This document shows, in pieces, positions 43,968-55,192 of a stretch of 64,000 nt of DNA; position 1 is the stretch's first letter, and each line of letters starts with the position of its first letter. Source of the stretch: Cryptomeria japonica. Taxonomy: Eukaryota; Streptophyta; Pinopsida; Cupressales; Cupressaceae. The position numbers and the translations under genes were made by a program. The DNA lies in assembly GCF_030272615.1 (NCBI RefSeq), contig NC_081414.1, forward strand, positions 769,370,153 through 769,434,152. Direction: 5' to 3'. Under the pieces are notes generated by a model that searched no databases, was not told the DNA's origin, and worked only from the letters and a program-made list of their open reading frames with translations.

Positions 43968-46822
43968 AAATCTGGAACAAAGAGACTTTTGTAGATATCT
44001 TTAAAATGAAAGCTCATATTAAGACAAATATTAAAGAAGTTCAAGATAAAATTCAAGTGGAAGGTCTTTCTGAGGATTTGAGGAATGTTGAAAATGGGTT
44101 GCTTTCCAAATACCATGAAATAATCTCTAATGAAGAAACTTTTTGGAGACAAAGATCAAGAGCATTGTATTTAAGGAAGGTGATAAAAATACCTGGTTTT
44201 TCCCCATGACCACTCTCAAGCATAGGGCAGCCAACGGGATTTCTAGTTTATCCAGCAATAGGGGTATTTTGTAAGATTAAAATGAAATAAGAAAGGAAGC
44301 TATGGATTTCTTTAGTAATCTTTTGGGAGGTGTGGACGCTTTGGATATCATAAATCAAGACCTTCTAGCTCAAGCTATCCCTCCCATTTTAAATGAGGAT
44401 GACAACAAAAATCTCTCTCGGATCCCTTCAAATCAGGAGATCAAAAAGGTTGTGTTTTCCTTTCTTGGAGACAAGTCTCCTGGTCCAGATGGATTCCCTA
44501 TGTTCTCCTTCCAAAAATTTTGGCATATGGTGGAAATTGATATTTGTAATGAAGTTAAATAATTCTTTGGATCTAGATGGCTTCTAAAATAACTCAATGC
44601 TACCTTTATCATTCTTATTCCTAAGATCCCTGGAGTTGATTCTCTCAATAAGTTTAGACCTGTGAGTCTTTGTAATTCTGTTTACAAGATAATATCTAAG
44701 CTTCTTACTTCTAGAATGTTGGTTATCCTCCCCCGCATTATTTCAGCTCAGCAAAATGGTTTTGTCCCTGGTAGATAGATTCTAGATTCCATCATTTATG
44801 TGCATGAGAATATTCATTCTTTAATTTTAGCAAATAAAACAAGGCTTTTTTCTTAAGTTGGACATGTCTAAGGCCTATGACAGAGTGAATTGGCAATTGC
44901 TTTTCAAAATTATGAAATCTTTTGGGCTTGGGGAAAGGAGATACAACTTTTGTCTCAATTGACTGGTACTACCTCTTCTCCAGTTATTATTAATGGATCT
45001 CCTTCTAGTTTCTTCAAAAGTTCTAGAGGTCTAAGACAGGGGTATCCTATCTCTCCTATTTTGTTTACTATTTTGGTTGAAAGTTTGGGTAGATTTATTA
45101 TGAGAAGTGTGGAAGAAGGGAAACTCAAAGGCCTTAAGCCCTCCTCGTCCAACTTAACCTGTACTCATGAACAATTTGTTGATGATTCTATTACCATGGG
45201 ATAAGCTACCATAAGAGAAGCAAGAAACATGAAGAGTGTTATGGACTCCTATGAAGCTGCTTTTGGTCAAAAAATAAATTGGGATAAGAGTTCTTTGTTC
45301 TTCATCAATACCCCTGTGGATAGACAAAGATGGATTGAAAGGATCCTTGGATGTAAAATTGTTGAGCTCCCTTCTACTTAGTTGGGTCTCCCTCTGTGCT
45401 TAAAGCCTTTAGAGAATTTCTGGATGAAGCTGGTTGATAGGATGGAAAGGAGCCCTCCTCAGCTAAGCAGGTAAGGTGACGATTCTTAAGGCTACACTTC
45501 AAAATTTTCCTATCTATGCCCTTAGTCTATTTAAAATCCCTAGGAAGTTTTCTGAGGCCATCGAAAGAATTGAAAAAAAAATCTTATGGTCAGGAGTGGA
45601 AGACAAAAAGAGAATCCCCCTTATTACCTAGAATAATATTTGCACTCCTAAGGCTTTTGGGGGTCTGGGAATAAGGAACATTATGACTATGAATAATTCC
45701 TTGTTAGCTAAACAAATTTGGAGAATGAAAGAGGAGGAAAGGGAATGGAATTCCATTTGGAAAAAGAAATACCTTCACATGCAACCGTCTGAGGAAGAAT
45801 TTATGGATAAATCTTTTCTTGTGGAAGGTTCTGCAATTTGGAACGTGGTTCAAATGGCTAACAGTTGGGTTGCTGCTGGAAGAAAGTGGAAACTTGGGAA
45901 TGGGAGAATTATTATATTCTAGGAAGACAGATGGCTAATGGATAAACCGTTGGAGAAAATCCCCATTCTTAATGAATGGAAAGACTAGTTTAAAAGCAGG
46001 CATGGAAAGTTTGTTAGGGACTACTGGAGAAACAGGAAGTGGATTGAGTTTAGCCATCTTTGTCCAAGATTAAAATTTTTGGAGACCTTTCTTTCTTCCA
46101 AAATATTTATGGAGCATTCTGAGGATTGTTTAATTTGGAAAGAAACTTCTTATGGGAAATAGTTTGTGTCTTCAGCGGTTTCTATCCATTACAAAGTTCC
46201 GGAAGATATCCCTTTGTGAGCAAAAGTGTGGATAAAGAAGTTGACTCCCAAAATTAATAACTTCTTTTGGATTTTAATCCAAAATAAGGTGTTAACTCTT
46301 GATAATCTCTATAAGCGTCGATATTTGTTTCCTAACAGGTGCTCTCTTTGCTATAGGGAGGAGGAGTTTGCCTGCCATATCCTCTACCAGTGCAATTTCA
46401 GTCAGGAAATTTGGAATATTATTCTTAGTAAGTGGAAGTTGAGCTAGGTTTTCCCAAACTCTCTGGAAGAGTTCTGGCAGCAATGGTATTGCCCTAGTTC
46501 TAATTCTAAGAATGTTGAGCTTTGGAAACTTACTCTCCCTATTGTCACCTGGATCATTTGGAAGGAGCACAACAATGGGATTTTTAGGGGAAAAAGTGTG
46601 AACCCTGAAGTGGTTGTGGATAAAATCTATAAAGGGATCCATGAATGCTTATATGGAATTGATAATGGTTTAGTTGCTAAAGAAGACTTTCATGAAAGAT
46701 GGAACCTTTCCAATAGTAGAAACAACAAGGATAAAGGTAGAGATGGTCTTTTCTGGTGCTTTCCTTCCCAGGGATGGATCAAGGCCAATTTTGATGGGGC
46801 ATCTAAGGGAAATCCTGGGAAT
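43968..46822 (+). pseudogene. LINE ORF2: reverse transcriptase to RNase H start
   Basis: Continuation of the LINE after the inserted element. Linker 'RSRALYLRK' leads to RT ('GDKSPGPDGF', 'LIPKIPGVDSLNKFRPVSL', 'GLRQGYPISPILFTILVE', 'EQFVDDSITMG' at about 45,170). The usual Tyr/Phe-Ala-Asp-Asp box reads Phe-Val-Asp-Asp, so the Asp pair is kept. Next come the zinc-binding zf-RVT region ('CSLCYREEEFACHILYQC', about 46,340-46,400) and the first RNase H strand ('ANFDGASKGNPG', with the catalytic Asp). Multiple frame breaks (about 44,200, 44,560, 44,850, 45,200, 45,920). It is cut at 46,822 by an LTR element. Confidence 0.88.
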
Positions 46823-48091
46823 TGTAAAGCGGAAAAATCGAACCCTAGTTGTTCTCCCCCCCTAACTCCAAGGAGAGAGAAGGGAGGTCACTAGGGTTGA
46901 TGGTTTTCACTTAGGAGAGACTTTACATTCAAAAGAGGGGTTGAAACCCATAAGATCCAATCCAACACAATGCAGGATTGGATTCTAAATGAGTTTCAAG
47001 GGTTAAGACATCAAGGATACCCTCTTTTGTAAAGAATGTAGATAGAACGATTGAAGTAGGAATGCATGTAAAGTAAGAAAGATTCACTTATAAATAGAGA
47101 TAGGGATACGGGATGAAGCTGCAAACCTGGAATTAGTAGTAAAATGTCGAGATGATGTTGTTCTACAAATTTGAGTGAAAGTTGACAGGACGATGGCGCC
47201 CGGAGTGCGCACGGTCCTCCGAAAAATCCGTGAAACGAAGGGGGATCTGTTCGTCTCTGCACAAGGATTCCAGATCTTCAATTACAGCCGCGTACCTGCA
47301 ACCTACACACAGAAAAGAGAGGATGATTGGGGGGTTAGGGATTAGGGGTTTGCCTTTAGGTCAAACCCTAGTTTTGGAATTAACCAAGAAATGAGAATGC
47401 TGTAAATGTAAATGTTTGTAATGTAAACAAGTACTGATACCTTGTTGTAAGAATGTTTGTATTCTTACATGCGAAGGTGTAATGTATGTTGTATGTTGTA
47501 TGTTGTATGTGATCTCCTCTTCAATGGTTGAATCCTTGTCTTGAATGCAACACCTAGCCTTGAATGGAGACTTAGAATGCTCAATTGCTTGAAGGAATGC
47601 TTGAATGCTTGAATGTTTGAATATTGCTTTCGCGTCTTGCTCTTGCTTATGTTTTTTCTCCCTTGTTTCCTTACTCCCTTTCTAGGAGAGGAAATGTAGT
47701 TTATATACTTGTCAATTAGGGTTGAGAGACTGATTTTCCCGACCTTAGGCTGACCTAGAAACAATATTTTCCAATTTGCAAACTTCAAGACCCGATGCCC
47801 AACAAGAGACCGGGCCCAAAATAGGGCCAGGGACTAGGGCGCTGGGCGTCACGGTCCTGGGAGACCAGGGCACTGGGCGCCCTAGTCCTGAAGGACCAGG
47901 GCACTGGGCGCCATGGTCCCACCTCCCGGGACAGCAGGGTGCAAGGAGGGATCAGGCCAAGGTGCAAAAAGATGCAGTTTTTGATGTCACAAGCAGGTTT
48001 CGGGGTCTCCATTCAGGTTCAACGTTGCGTTGCCATCGTGAAGACCCAAATACAGTCGAAATTGCAAGTGTCACAATTTTAGGATGCTACA
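46823..48091 (-). repeat. 3' LTR of the gag-protease element
   Basis: 1,269 bp. On the minus strand it starts TGTAGCATCC and ends CGCTTTACA. It contains a TATA box (47,700-47,708, GTATATAAA on the minus strand), the motif GTGCGCAC near 47,205 and three GC-rich repeats at about 47,820-47,935. Confidence 0.95.
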
Positions 48092-48110
48092 TTTAGCCCC
48101 CACTTTAGCG
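48092..48110 (-). promoter_or_regulatory. Polypurine tract of the gag-protease element
   Basis: Minus-strand 'AAAGTGGGGGCTAAA' directly before the LTR start TGTAGC. This purine-rich run gives the orientation. Confidence 0.8.
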
Positions 48111-48868
48111 GGAGTATAAGCGTACGCTCATACTTCTGGTAAAGTACAAGGAAACAACATTGAAAGACTTTCACCACGTCAAGGAGGCAAGATACACCAA
48201 GCCCCCAGTGGACTAAGGAACTTACGACTTTGATTGACAAAGTAAAAGGGAAGATCACGAGGGAGAACCATGACTGTCAGTAGTAAGGTTCCCTCACTAT
48301 GAGTCATGCAAGAAAGATATCAAAAATTTTCAAGGCAAGGCTAAATTTGTCAAGAAATTTTCAAGTATCTTGGAGAGATATGAACGGGGTGTATGCCCCC
48401 TACGTTAAAGCGATCGCACACGCCTCATCGGGGGTGATTGCTTTAAGGTAGTGATACATATAAGAAATGAGAAGGAGCACGTTATCACAAGGATTTAGCC
48501 CCCAAGTGTGAGATAAGCCCAGGGATAATAGACACAAAACACAAAGCACGAGGTGACTTTGCTTTCCTCGGGGTCAGTATGCTGTATGATAATTCATGTA
48601 TATCATATGTATGTATGCATAATTGTTCTTCATTCCCCAATCAAGGAAGGTCACCTAGAAGAAGGGAACACATGTGTCTTTTGAGGCAACATGAGAGAGA
48701 CCAAAAGAGATCTCAATGCTTTGCATCGTCCTCAAGTAGACAACACTAAGGACAACAAATAGAAGAATGAGAATAACACATAGAAGAAGTAACAAAAGAT
48801 ATCAAGAGAGGAGGAGAGAGTCTGCTATGCTAATGTTACTAGTCTAGCACGTCATCTACCCCCCGATC
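48111..48868 (-). other. 3' untranslated region of the gag-protease element
   Basis: Between the protease tail stop and the polypurine tract. No frame or tandem repeat of note. Confidence 0.5.
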
Positions 48869-50395
48869 TTACTGATCAATATTTCGGGAAGGTAGGAAAC
48901 ACGCTAGAGGAGGAACATCCAACACAACAGATGGAGCTATCACAAGATCCAAACAAGGGCTATGTTCATGTTCCAAGCCACGTTGTTCTTGTCTAGGAGC
49001 TAGGATAAGTGCTTTAGAAAATTCGTTAGATAAATGGTTATCAACATCAACATATTCATATTCACTATCAGAAGAAAGAGTAGTAACATTTTCATCATGA
49101 ATAACATTTTCATCTATATCATCATCAATATTTATAAAAATAGGATCTTTAACTCGCACAGGATCAAGACCATCATGCATCTTAGGTTTAGGAGATTTTG
49201 GCTCAATTTTCGGCTGAGGAGAAAATGGAATAATACTAGCTGAAGTTGTTTTTGGGGATTGCAAAGTTTGAGAAGCAACTGCCTGAGCTCTAAGATGACG
49301 CTTTCGTCGGCGTTCACGTGTAGAATGATTTTGTCTAGTCTTAGTAGCAAGTTGAGAAGATTGAGGAGGAGGAATGTTCTCATCCTTATCACTTGGGTGT
49401 TTAGGTTGTGGTCTCTTAGGTTGAACAACAGGAGAAGAGGAAGGTTTCTTCTCTCCATAAGAGGAACGAGGAGGAACTGCTCCATATAAAGGAGGAATAT
49501 TTGGTTTAGGAAGGAGACCAAGTCCATCATGATGAGGAGGTATAGGTCTACTTTTAGGAAGTTTATTAGTCATAGGCATAGTCACATTCATAGGGATAGG
49601 TTGGGAATCTTCTTGAGGAAAGACTTTAGTTTTATCTTTCAAAGGAAGAACTTCCTTCTCAAGAATGATAGGAATATCAAGTTTGGGTGTTCTAGGTTCA
49701 CTTAGAGATAGGATCATATCTTTTTTCCACTTTTGATAAGATTTGAAAAGATGATCACTCCGTGGTGGAAGAGATTGGAATTGTTTAGGCCAAAAATAAT
49801 CAATAGGAACGCTAGAAGTTCTTTCAGCTGGTTTAAAGAGACTATGATTGATAGTAACAACTTCACCATTATGAGGAAATTTTAAACACTTGTGAATAGG
49901 AGAAGCAATAGCTTTCATGGAAGATAGCCAAGGATAGCCTAGCTTCACATGAAATTGTTCGGACGATGGAATAATAGCAAAGCTCACATCAAGGGATTTG
50001 TTATGAACCTCAATAGGTAATGTAATAGAACCAATTGCAGGAGAAGAAAATGCATCAAATAGTTTCACAACCACATTTGTTTCATCATAGATCACTTGAT
50101 TCAATTGCAAAGTAAAAAGAAATTCTTCAGTAATGACATTAACCATGCAAGAAGGATCAATAAGCACTCCACGGCAAGGTGTATTTTTTACTTTTGCAAC
50201 TATATATAAAGGACCATCAGGTGCCCTGATAGTTTCACTGGAATCAAATGTGATGGAAGGTTCTTTAGGGATTTTCTATTGCTCCACAAAGTTAATCACA
50301 TTCGGAGTCATAGACACAAGACTATCAGGTGAGAAAGAGGAATCATTAGTCTCAACCACATTAGAGGTATGAGAAGGTAATGGATCAGTAAAAAT
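48869..50395 (-). pseudogene. Protease-like domain with Pro/Ser-rich tail
   Basis: Continues in the same frame as gag after two TAGs (50,396 and about 50,270). The protease-like part holds 'GVLIDPSCMVNVITEE' and 'VKLGYPWLSSMKAIASP'; the active-site triplet reads Asp-Pro-Ser instead of Asp-Thr/Ser-Gly, so activity is doubtful. After about residue 120 comes a basic Pro/Ser-rich tail ('TRERRRKRHLRAQ') and an acidic patch ('INIDDDIDENVIHDEN'), ending at 48,869. In Tat-like elements RT would follow here; it is absent. Confidence 0.75.
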
Positions 50396-52288
50396 CTAAA
50401 GATTTTGGTTAGGAGGAGTTACAGATGTGTTGCCTTTATCATTCACACCAGAAAAAGAGATAGTATTATTATCAATCAAATCTTGAATTTTACCCTTTAA
50501 AGCAAAACATTTTTCAGTATCATGCCTAGGATGACGATGAAATTGACAAAAAGATTTGTTATCAAAATAGGGTGAATTAATCTTTGCAGGATCTATTTGC
50601 TTTATAGGAGGAAGAGTAAGCACATTTTGTTCCAATAACTTATTCATAATACTATGCAATGATTCATTCAAAGGAGTAAACTTTCTTTCTTTCTTGAAAA
50701 ACTTAGAAATAGGAGGCACACCTGATGCTGCATTCACATTGTTGTTGATGATGTTTTCATTGAACTTAACGACCTCTCTGTTTGGTTTAAACTTCCCAAA
50801 TGGTTGTTGACTACTATCACCCTTATCACTCGGAGCCATAGGATTTGCTTGTTCCATTTGGCTCACAGTCAGTTGATAATTGTGAAGAGTTGCGCACAAC
50901 TGTTGGAAAGAAGTAAACTCAGAAAACAAAAGTTTTTCTCTAATATCCTTTTGTAAATTAGAAATAAAGATTCTTTGAATATCATTGTCAGGTACTGGAA
51001 AGGGAATTTGAGCATATAAATGCTTATATCTACCAATGAAATCAGTCACTTTTTCTTTAACACCTTGTTTACAATGCATTAAATCAATCAAAGTAACTTT
51101 AGGACTTACATTGTTTTGAAATTGTTGAATGAAAGCATTTGCAAGTTGTTCAAAAGAAGTAATAGAATAAGAAAGCAATGAGCAATACCATTGTAGGGCT
51201 TTATCTCTTAATGTTCTAGTAAATAGTTTTGCGAGCAACCTTTGGTCATAAGCAAAATCGGTACATATTGTTTGAAAGGTCTTAACATGTGTTAGAGGAT
51301 CATCCTTACCATTATAAAGCTCCAAATGCGGAATTTCAACATGTTTAGGGGGGATAGCTCGAACAATGTCAAGAGAAAGTGGGCTCGCAACATCAAATGT
51401 GGGCACACTAAACTTAGATTGATTCATAGAGGCAATTTGTTGCTGTAAAGAAGAGATAGTTTGTGCAAGATTGTTAATGGTCGCTTCAGTCAAAGAGTTA
51501 ATATTAGACGTGTTAGATTGTGATGGAGGTATTATGTTATTGAAAGAAGGTATTGATTGAGAGTAAGGTGGTGGGACACTATGATAGTTAGTCATAGGAG
51601 ATGATTGGAAAGGAGGAACACTACAAGGAGGAATGGAATGGTTAAATGAATTGCCCCCTTGCATCATGTTCATTTGTGGAGATATAATAGGAACACTCAT
51701 TGAAGGAATGAATGAAGAAGTTGGATTGAATGAAGGAAGAGGATTGATTGAAGAAGAAGGATTGCCCCCATGACTGGTGATCATAGGTGGAATGTCTTGT
51801 ATTGAAGTAGTCATTATGTTTGATGTAAAAGTAGGTATACTAGCAATAGAAGTTGTTAAAGGGGTAGAATGATTGACTTGAGTAGGAGGTTGTGTATAAC
51901 CCAAAGTTTTGGCACAACTCTTCATAGGCATCACATTTGAATCCACAATGTGTGCAATACCACGCAAAATATCAATTCCATTCTTATCACTTTGAACCAT
52001 ACATTTTAGACCCTCAATTAATGAAAGAGCTTAACTATCGGGGTATTCTTGAGACATCCATTGTCGAAAATCATCAAATTGGTTATCCAATTTTGAAAGT
52101 TGTTCTACAGAAACCTCATGGAGAGCTTCTTCATCATTAAGAGGATTAGAAGAATTACCCATGTCCTCATTAAAAAGGCCATTCAAATTAGGTTCCATCT
52201 CCTCAGTAATTAAACCTTGGAAAGACTTAATTCTAAGGCTTCGTCTAACGGGAATAGTGTAAGTAGGGCTTATTATTGTAAAACTCAT
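50396..52288 (-). pseudogene. gag: Gag of the gag-protease element
   Basis: Minus strand, 'MSFTIISPTYTIPVRR' at 52,288, with a TAA at 52,031 that splits off the first 85 codons; the frame is otherwise open to 50,396. A Pro/Ser/Met-rich N-terminal half leads to the capsid-like Gag domain ('HVEIPHLELYNGKDDP', 'KALQWYCSLLSYSITSFEQL', 'FIGRYKHLYAQIPFPVP'; about 50,900-51,330), then a zinc-binding block 'CQFHRHPRHDTEKC' (about 50,515-50,560). The long open frame and the lack of frameshifts suggest that this element decayed late. Confidence 0.9.
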
Positions 52289-53450
52289 GCACTAAAGAGA
52301 GAGAGAAGATTTTGAATTTTATAGGTAGCAAATTTCAATAAAATCAGCCAATCTCCTAGATTTAAGCTGTTAAATACAATCAGGACAATCTCCCAAAATT
52401 TTGAAAAAAATGTCGGGGACCATGGCGAACGGAGTGCACACGGTCCTCGCAACTTTTTTCGAAATTTTCAGGGATGAAAGCTATGATGATTTTAAAGCTA
52501 ATCTGAAAAAATTGAGTGCTTTTAAGATCTGTAGATAGGCCAAATTAAAGTTGCAATCTCAAAATTGAACCCTACCAAGACTGTGGAAATATGCAAAATT
52601 TGAATTTTGAAAAAGAGAGGGAAATTGAAACTTTGAATTTTATGATTTTAAAGGGAATACTGAAAGCAATGCAAGCTTTGAAATTTAAAAGTTGACTCAA
52701 TTTCATGCAAAATTCAAATTTGAAAGCGGAAATCAAAGTTGCCGCAATTAAACACTTAATTTCAAAAGTCACAAATTGTAAAAATTTGAATAAAGCACTG
52801 AAATTTCGAATGAATGCTAACACACTTTTTAGATTTAGGACAGTAAGGAACACAATTTTGATACAAATTTCAATTTCAACAATTTTTGAATGATTATAAG
52901 CCTTAATCCAAGCAATCACTAGACCAACTTTGACTTTAATTTTGAAAGTGTTAGAATTGATAAAATCAGCCAAAATCCTGGATTTTAGTAGAAAAATACA
53001 GTAAGATCTAGCTCCCAAAATTTCGGACAAAATGTCGGGGACGATGGCGCTCGGGGTGCACACGGTCCTCGCAACTTTTTTCCAAATTTTCAGGGATGAA
53101 AGATATTGTGATTTTGTTGCAGAATCCAAAGTTACAGCTGATTTGGAGGTGTTTTGATCAGTGAAATTATCAGTCGAAGGTCGAATCAAGAAGGTTTTAA
53201 AAATTAGGGTTTTGACACTTAACCACTTAATTTTCAGAATTAGAAGACAAATATGAATTGACAATTTGCAATAGAAGGGTAGATATGAAACAAGCATTAA
53301 CAATTAAACATTTCACAAGCTCAATTACTAAAAAGAAAATTTTAGGGTTTTTATGCAATCAACCTCTAAAATTTGCAAAAGGTCAAACATGGAAATGTAA
53401 TTAAGGAAGCAAATTTTTCAGATCTAACCATGAACAATCAGAATTAGGAT
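52289..53450 (-). other. Leader of the gag-protease element, partly duplicated
   Basis: No convincing gene; long minus-strand frames at 52,572-53,303 are AT-biased and unconserved. A block of about 130 bp occurs twice (about 52,340-52,470 and 52,965-53,100), each copy with 'cacacggtcctcgcaac' followed by 'tttcagggatgaaag'. Confidence 0.55.
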
Positions 53451-53469
53451 GTTCACATCGGGTTCACCA
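53451..53469 (-). promoter_or_regulatory. Candidate primer-binding site of the gag-protease element
   Basis: Minus-strand TGGTGAACCCGATGTGAAC, three bases from the end of the 5' LTR. It starts with TGG as tRNA-complementary sites do. The tRNA was not identified. Confidence 0.5.
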
Positions 53470-53472
53470 AAA

Positions 53473-54741
53473 TGTAAAGCGAAAAAATCGAACCCTAGTT
53501 GTTCTCCCCCCCTAACTCCAAGGAGAGAGAAGGGAGGTCACTAGGGTTGATGGTTTTCACTTAGGAGAGACTTTACATTCAAAAGAGGGGTTGAAACCCA
53601 CAAGATCCAATCCCACACAATGCAGGATTGGATTCTAAATGAGTTTCAAGGGTTAAGACATCAAGGATACCCTCTTTTGTAAAGAATGTAGATAGAATGA
53701 TTGAACTAGGAATGCATGTAAAGTAAGAAAGATTCACTTATAAACATAGATAGGGATACGGGATGAAGCTGCAGACCTAGAATTAGCAGTAAAATGTCGA
53801 GACGATGTTGTTCTGCAAATTTGAGTGAAAGTTGATGGGACGATGGCGCCCGGAGTGTGCACGGTCCTCCGAAAAATCTCCGAAATGAAGGGGGATCTGT
53901 TCGTCTCTGCACAAGGATTCCAGATCTTCAGTTACAGCCGCGTACCTACAACCTACACATAGAAAAGAGAGGATGATTGGGGGGTTAGGGATTAGGGGTT
54001 TGCCTTTAGGTCAAACCCCGGTTTTGGAATTAACCAAGAAATGAGAATGCTGTAAATGTGAATGTTTGTAATGTAAACAAGTACTGATACCTTGTTGTAA
54101 GAATTTTTGTATTCTTACATGCGAAGGTGTAATGTATGTTGTATGTTGTATGTTGTATGTGATCTCCTCTTCAATGGTTGAATCCTTGTCTTGAATGCAA
54201 CACCTAGCCTTGAATGGAGACTTAGAATGCTCAATTGCTTGAAGGAATGCTTGAATGCTTGAATGTTTGAATATTGCTTTCACGTCTTGCTCTTGCTTAT
54301 GTTTTTTCTCCCTTTTTTCCTTACTCCCTTTCTAGGAGAGGAAATGTAGTTTGTATACCTGTCAATTAGGGTTGAGAGACTGATTTTCCCGACCTTAGGC
54401 CGACCTAGAAACAATATTTTCCAATTTGCAAACTTCAAGACCCGATGCCCAACAAGAGATCGGGCCCAAAATAGGGCCAGGGACCAAGGCGCTGGGCGTC
54501 ATGTTCCTGGGAGACCAGGGCGCTAGGCGCCCTAGTCCTGAAGGACCAAGGCGCTGGGTGCCATGGTCCCACCTCCTGGGATAGCAGGGTGCAAGGAGGG
54601 ATCAGGCCAAGGTGCAAAAAGATGCAATTTTTGATGTCACAAGCAGGTTTCGGGGTCTCTATTCAGGTTCAACATTGCGCCGCCATCGTGAAGACCCAAA
54701 TGCAGTCAAAATTGCAAGTGTCGCAATTTTAGGACGCTACA
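53473..54741 (-). repeat. 5' LTR of the gag-protease element
   Basis: 1,269 bp, about 3-5% different from the 3' LTR by eye, with no net length change. Its TATA position (54,350-54,358) reads GTATACAAA on the minus strand, one change from GTATATAAA in the 3' LTR. Confidence 0.95.
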
Positions 54742-55192
54742 GGAATGTTGGCTATGGGGGCATTGTCAGGAATTTTGCTAGAAGTTGCCTTGTGGCTATT
54801 GTTGGCCCTTTGGGTAACCAAACTAGTCATTATGTTGAAGCCTCGGCTGCCCTAAATACATTGATTATAGCTAAAAACCTAAATCATGATAATCTATGGT
54901 TGGAGGGAGACTCTCTTAATATTATTAAATGCCTTAAGGGTGAAGTTGAGCCTTCGTGCTCTATAGAAAATATTATTTTAAAGCCAGAGAAATTATTTTT
55001 AGCTTTAAATCAATTATTATTGAGAATGCTTTCAGGGAAAAAAATGTCATAGCGGACAGTCTTGCTAACCTTGGCATTATTTTCGAAGATCAAAGCATAT
55101 GGAATGGGGAAGATAATATCAATTTTAATATTAAAGACCTCATTCGAAAGGATAGATTTATGGGGAAAGAAGGTGTTGTTCACCAAATCTAG
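54742..55192 (+). pseudogene. LINE ORF2: remainder of RNase H
   Basis: RNase H resumes after the duplicated GGAAT: 'GYGGIVRNFARSCL', 'HYVEASAALNTL' (Glu), 'LWLEGDSLNIIKCL' (Asp) and, after a frame change near 55,040, 'NVIADSLANLG', ending with TAG at about 55,190. This is the archaeal-type RNase H found in some plant L1 elements. With 46,770-46,822 it completes the domain. Confidence 0.9.

Larger units (their letters stand above)
46823..54741 (-). mobile_element. Gypsy-like LTR element carrying only gag and protease
   Basis: 7,919 bp with two LTRs of exactly 1,269 bp, flanked by the exact duplication GGAAT (46,818-46,822 and 54,742-54,746). The polypurine tract lies before the left LTR and a primer-site candidate lies next to the right LTR, so it reads on the minus strand. 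One long frame encodes Gag and a protease-like domain with a Pro/Ser-rich tail; there is no RT, RNase H or integrase. It interrupts the RNase H domain of the LINE. Confidence 0.95.

Noticed and set aside
47776-48096. 106-codon plus frame in the LTR (also at 54,612)
   Set aside because: Runs through LTR repeats and stops at the LTR end; antisense to the element.
52572-53303. 243-codon minus-strand frame in the leader of the gag-protease element
   Set aside because: Composition is AT-driven (Phe, Leu, Ile, Lys, Ser) and it lies in a leader with a local duplication; no family resemblance.
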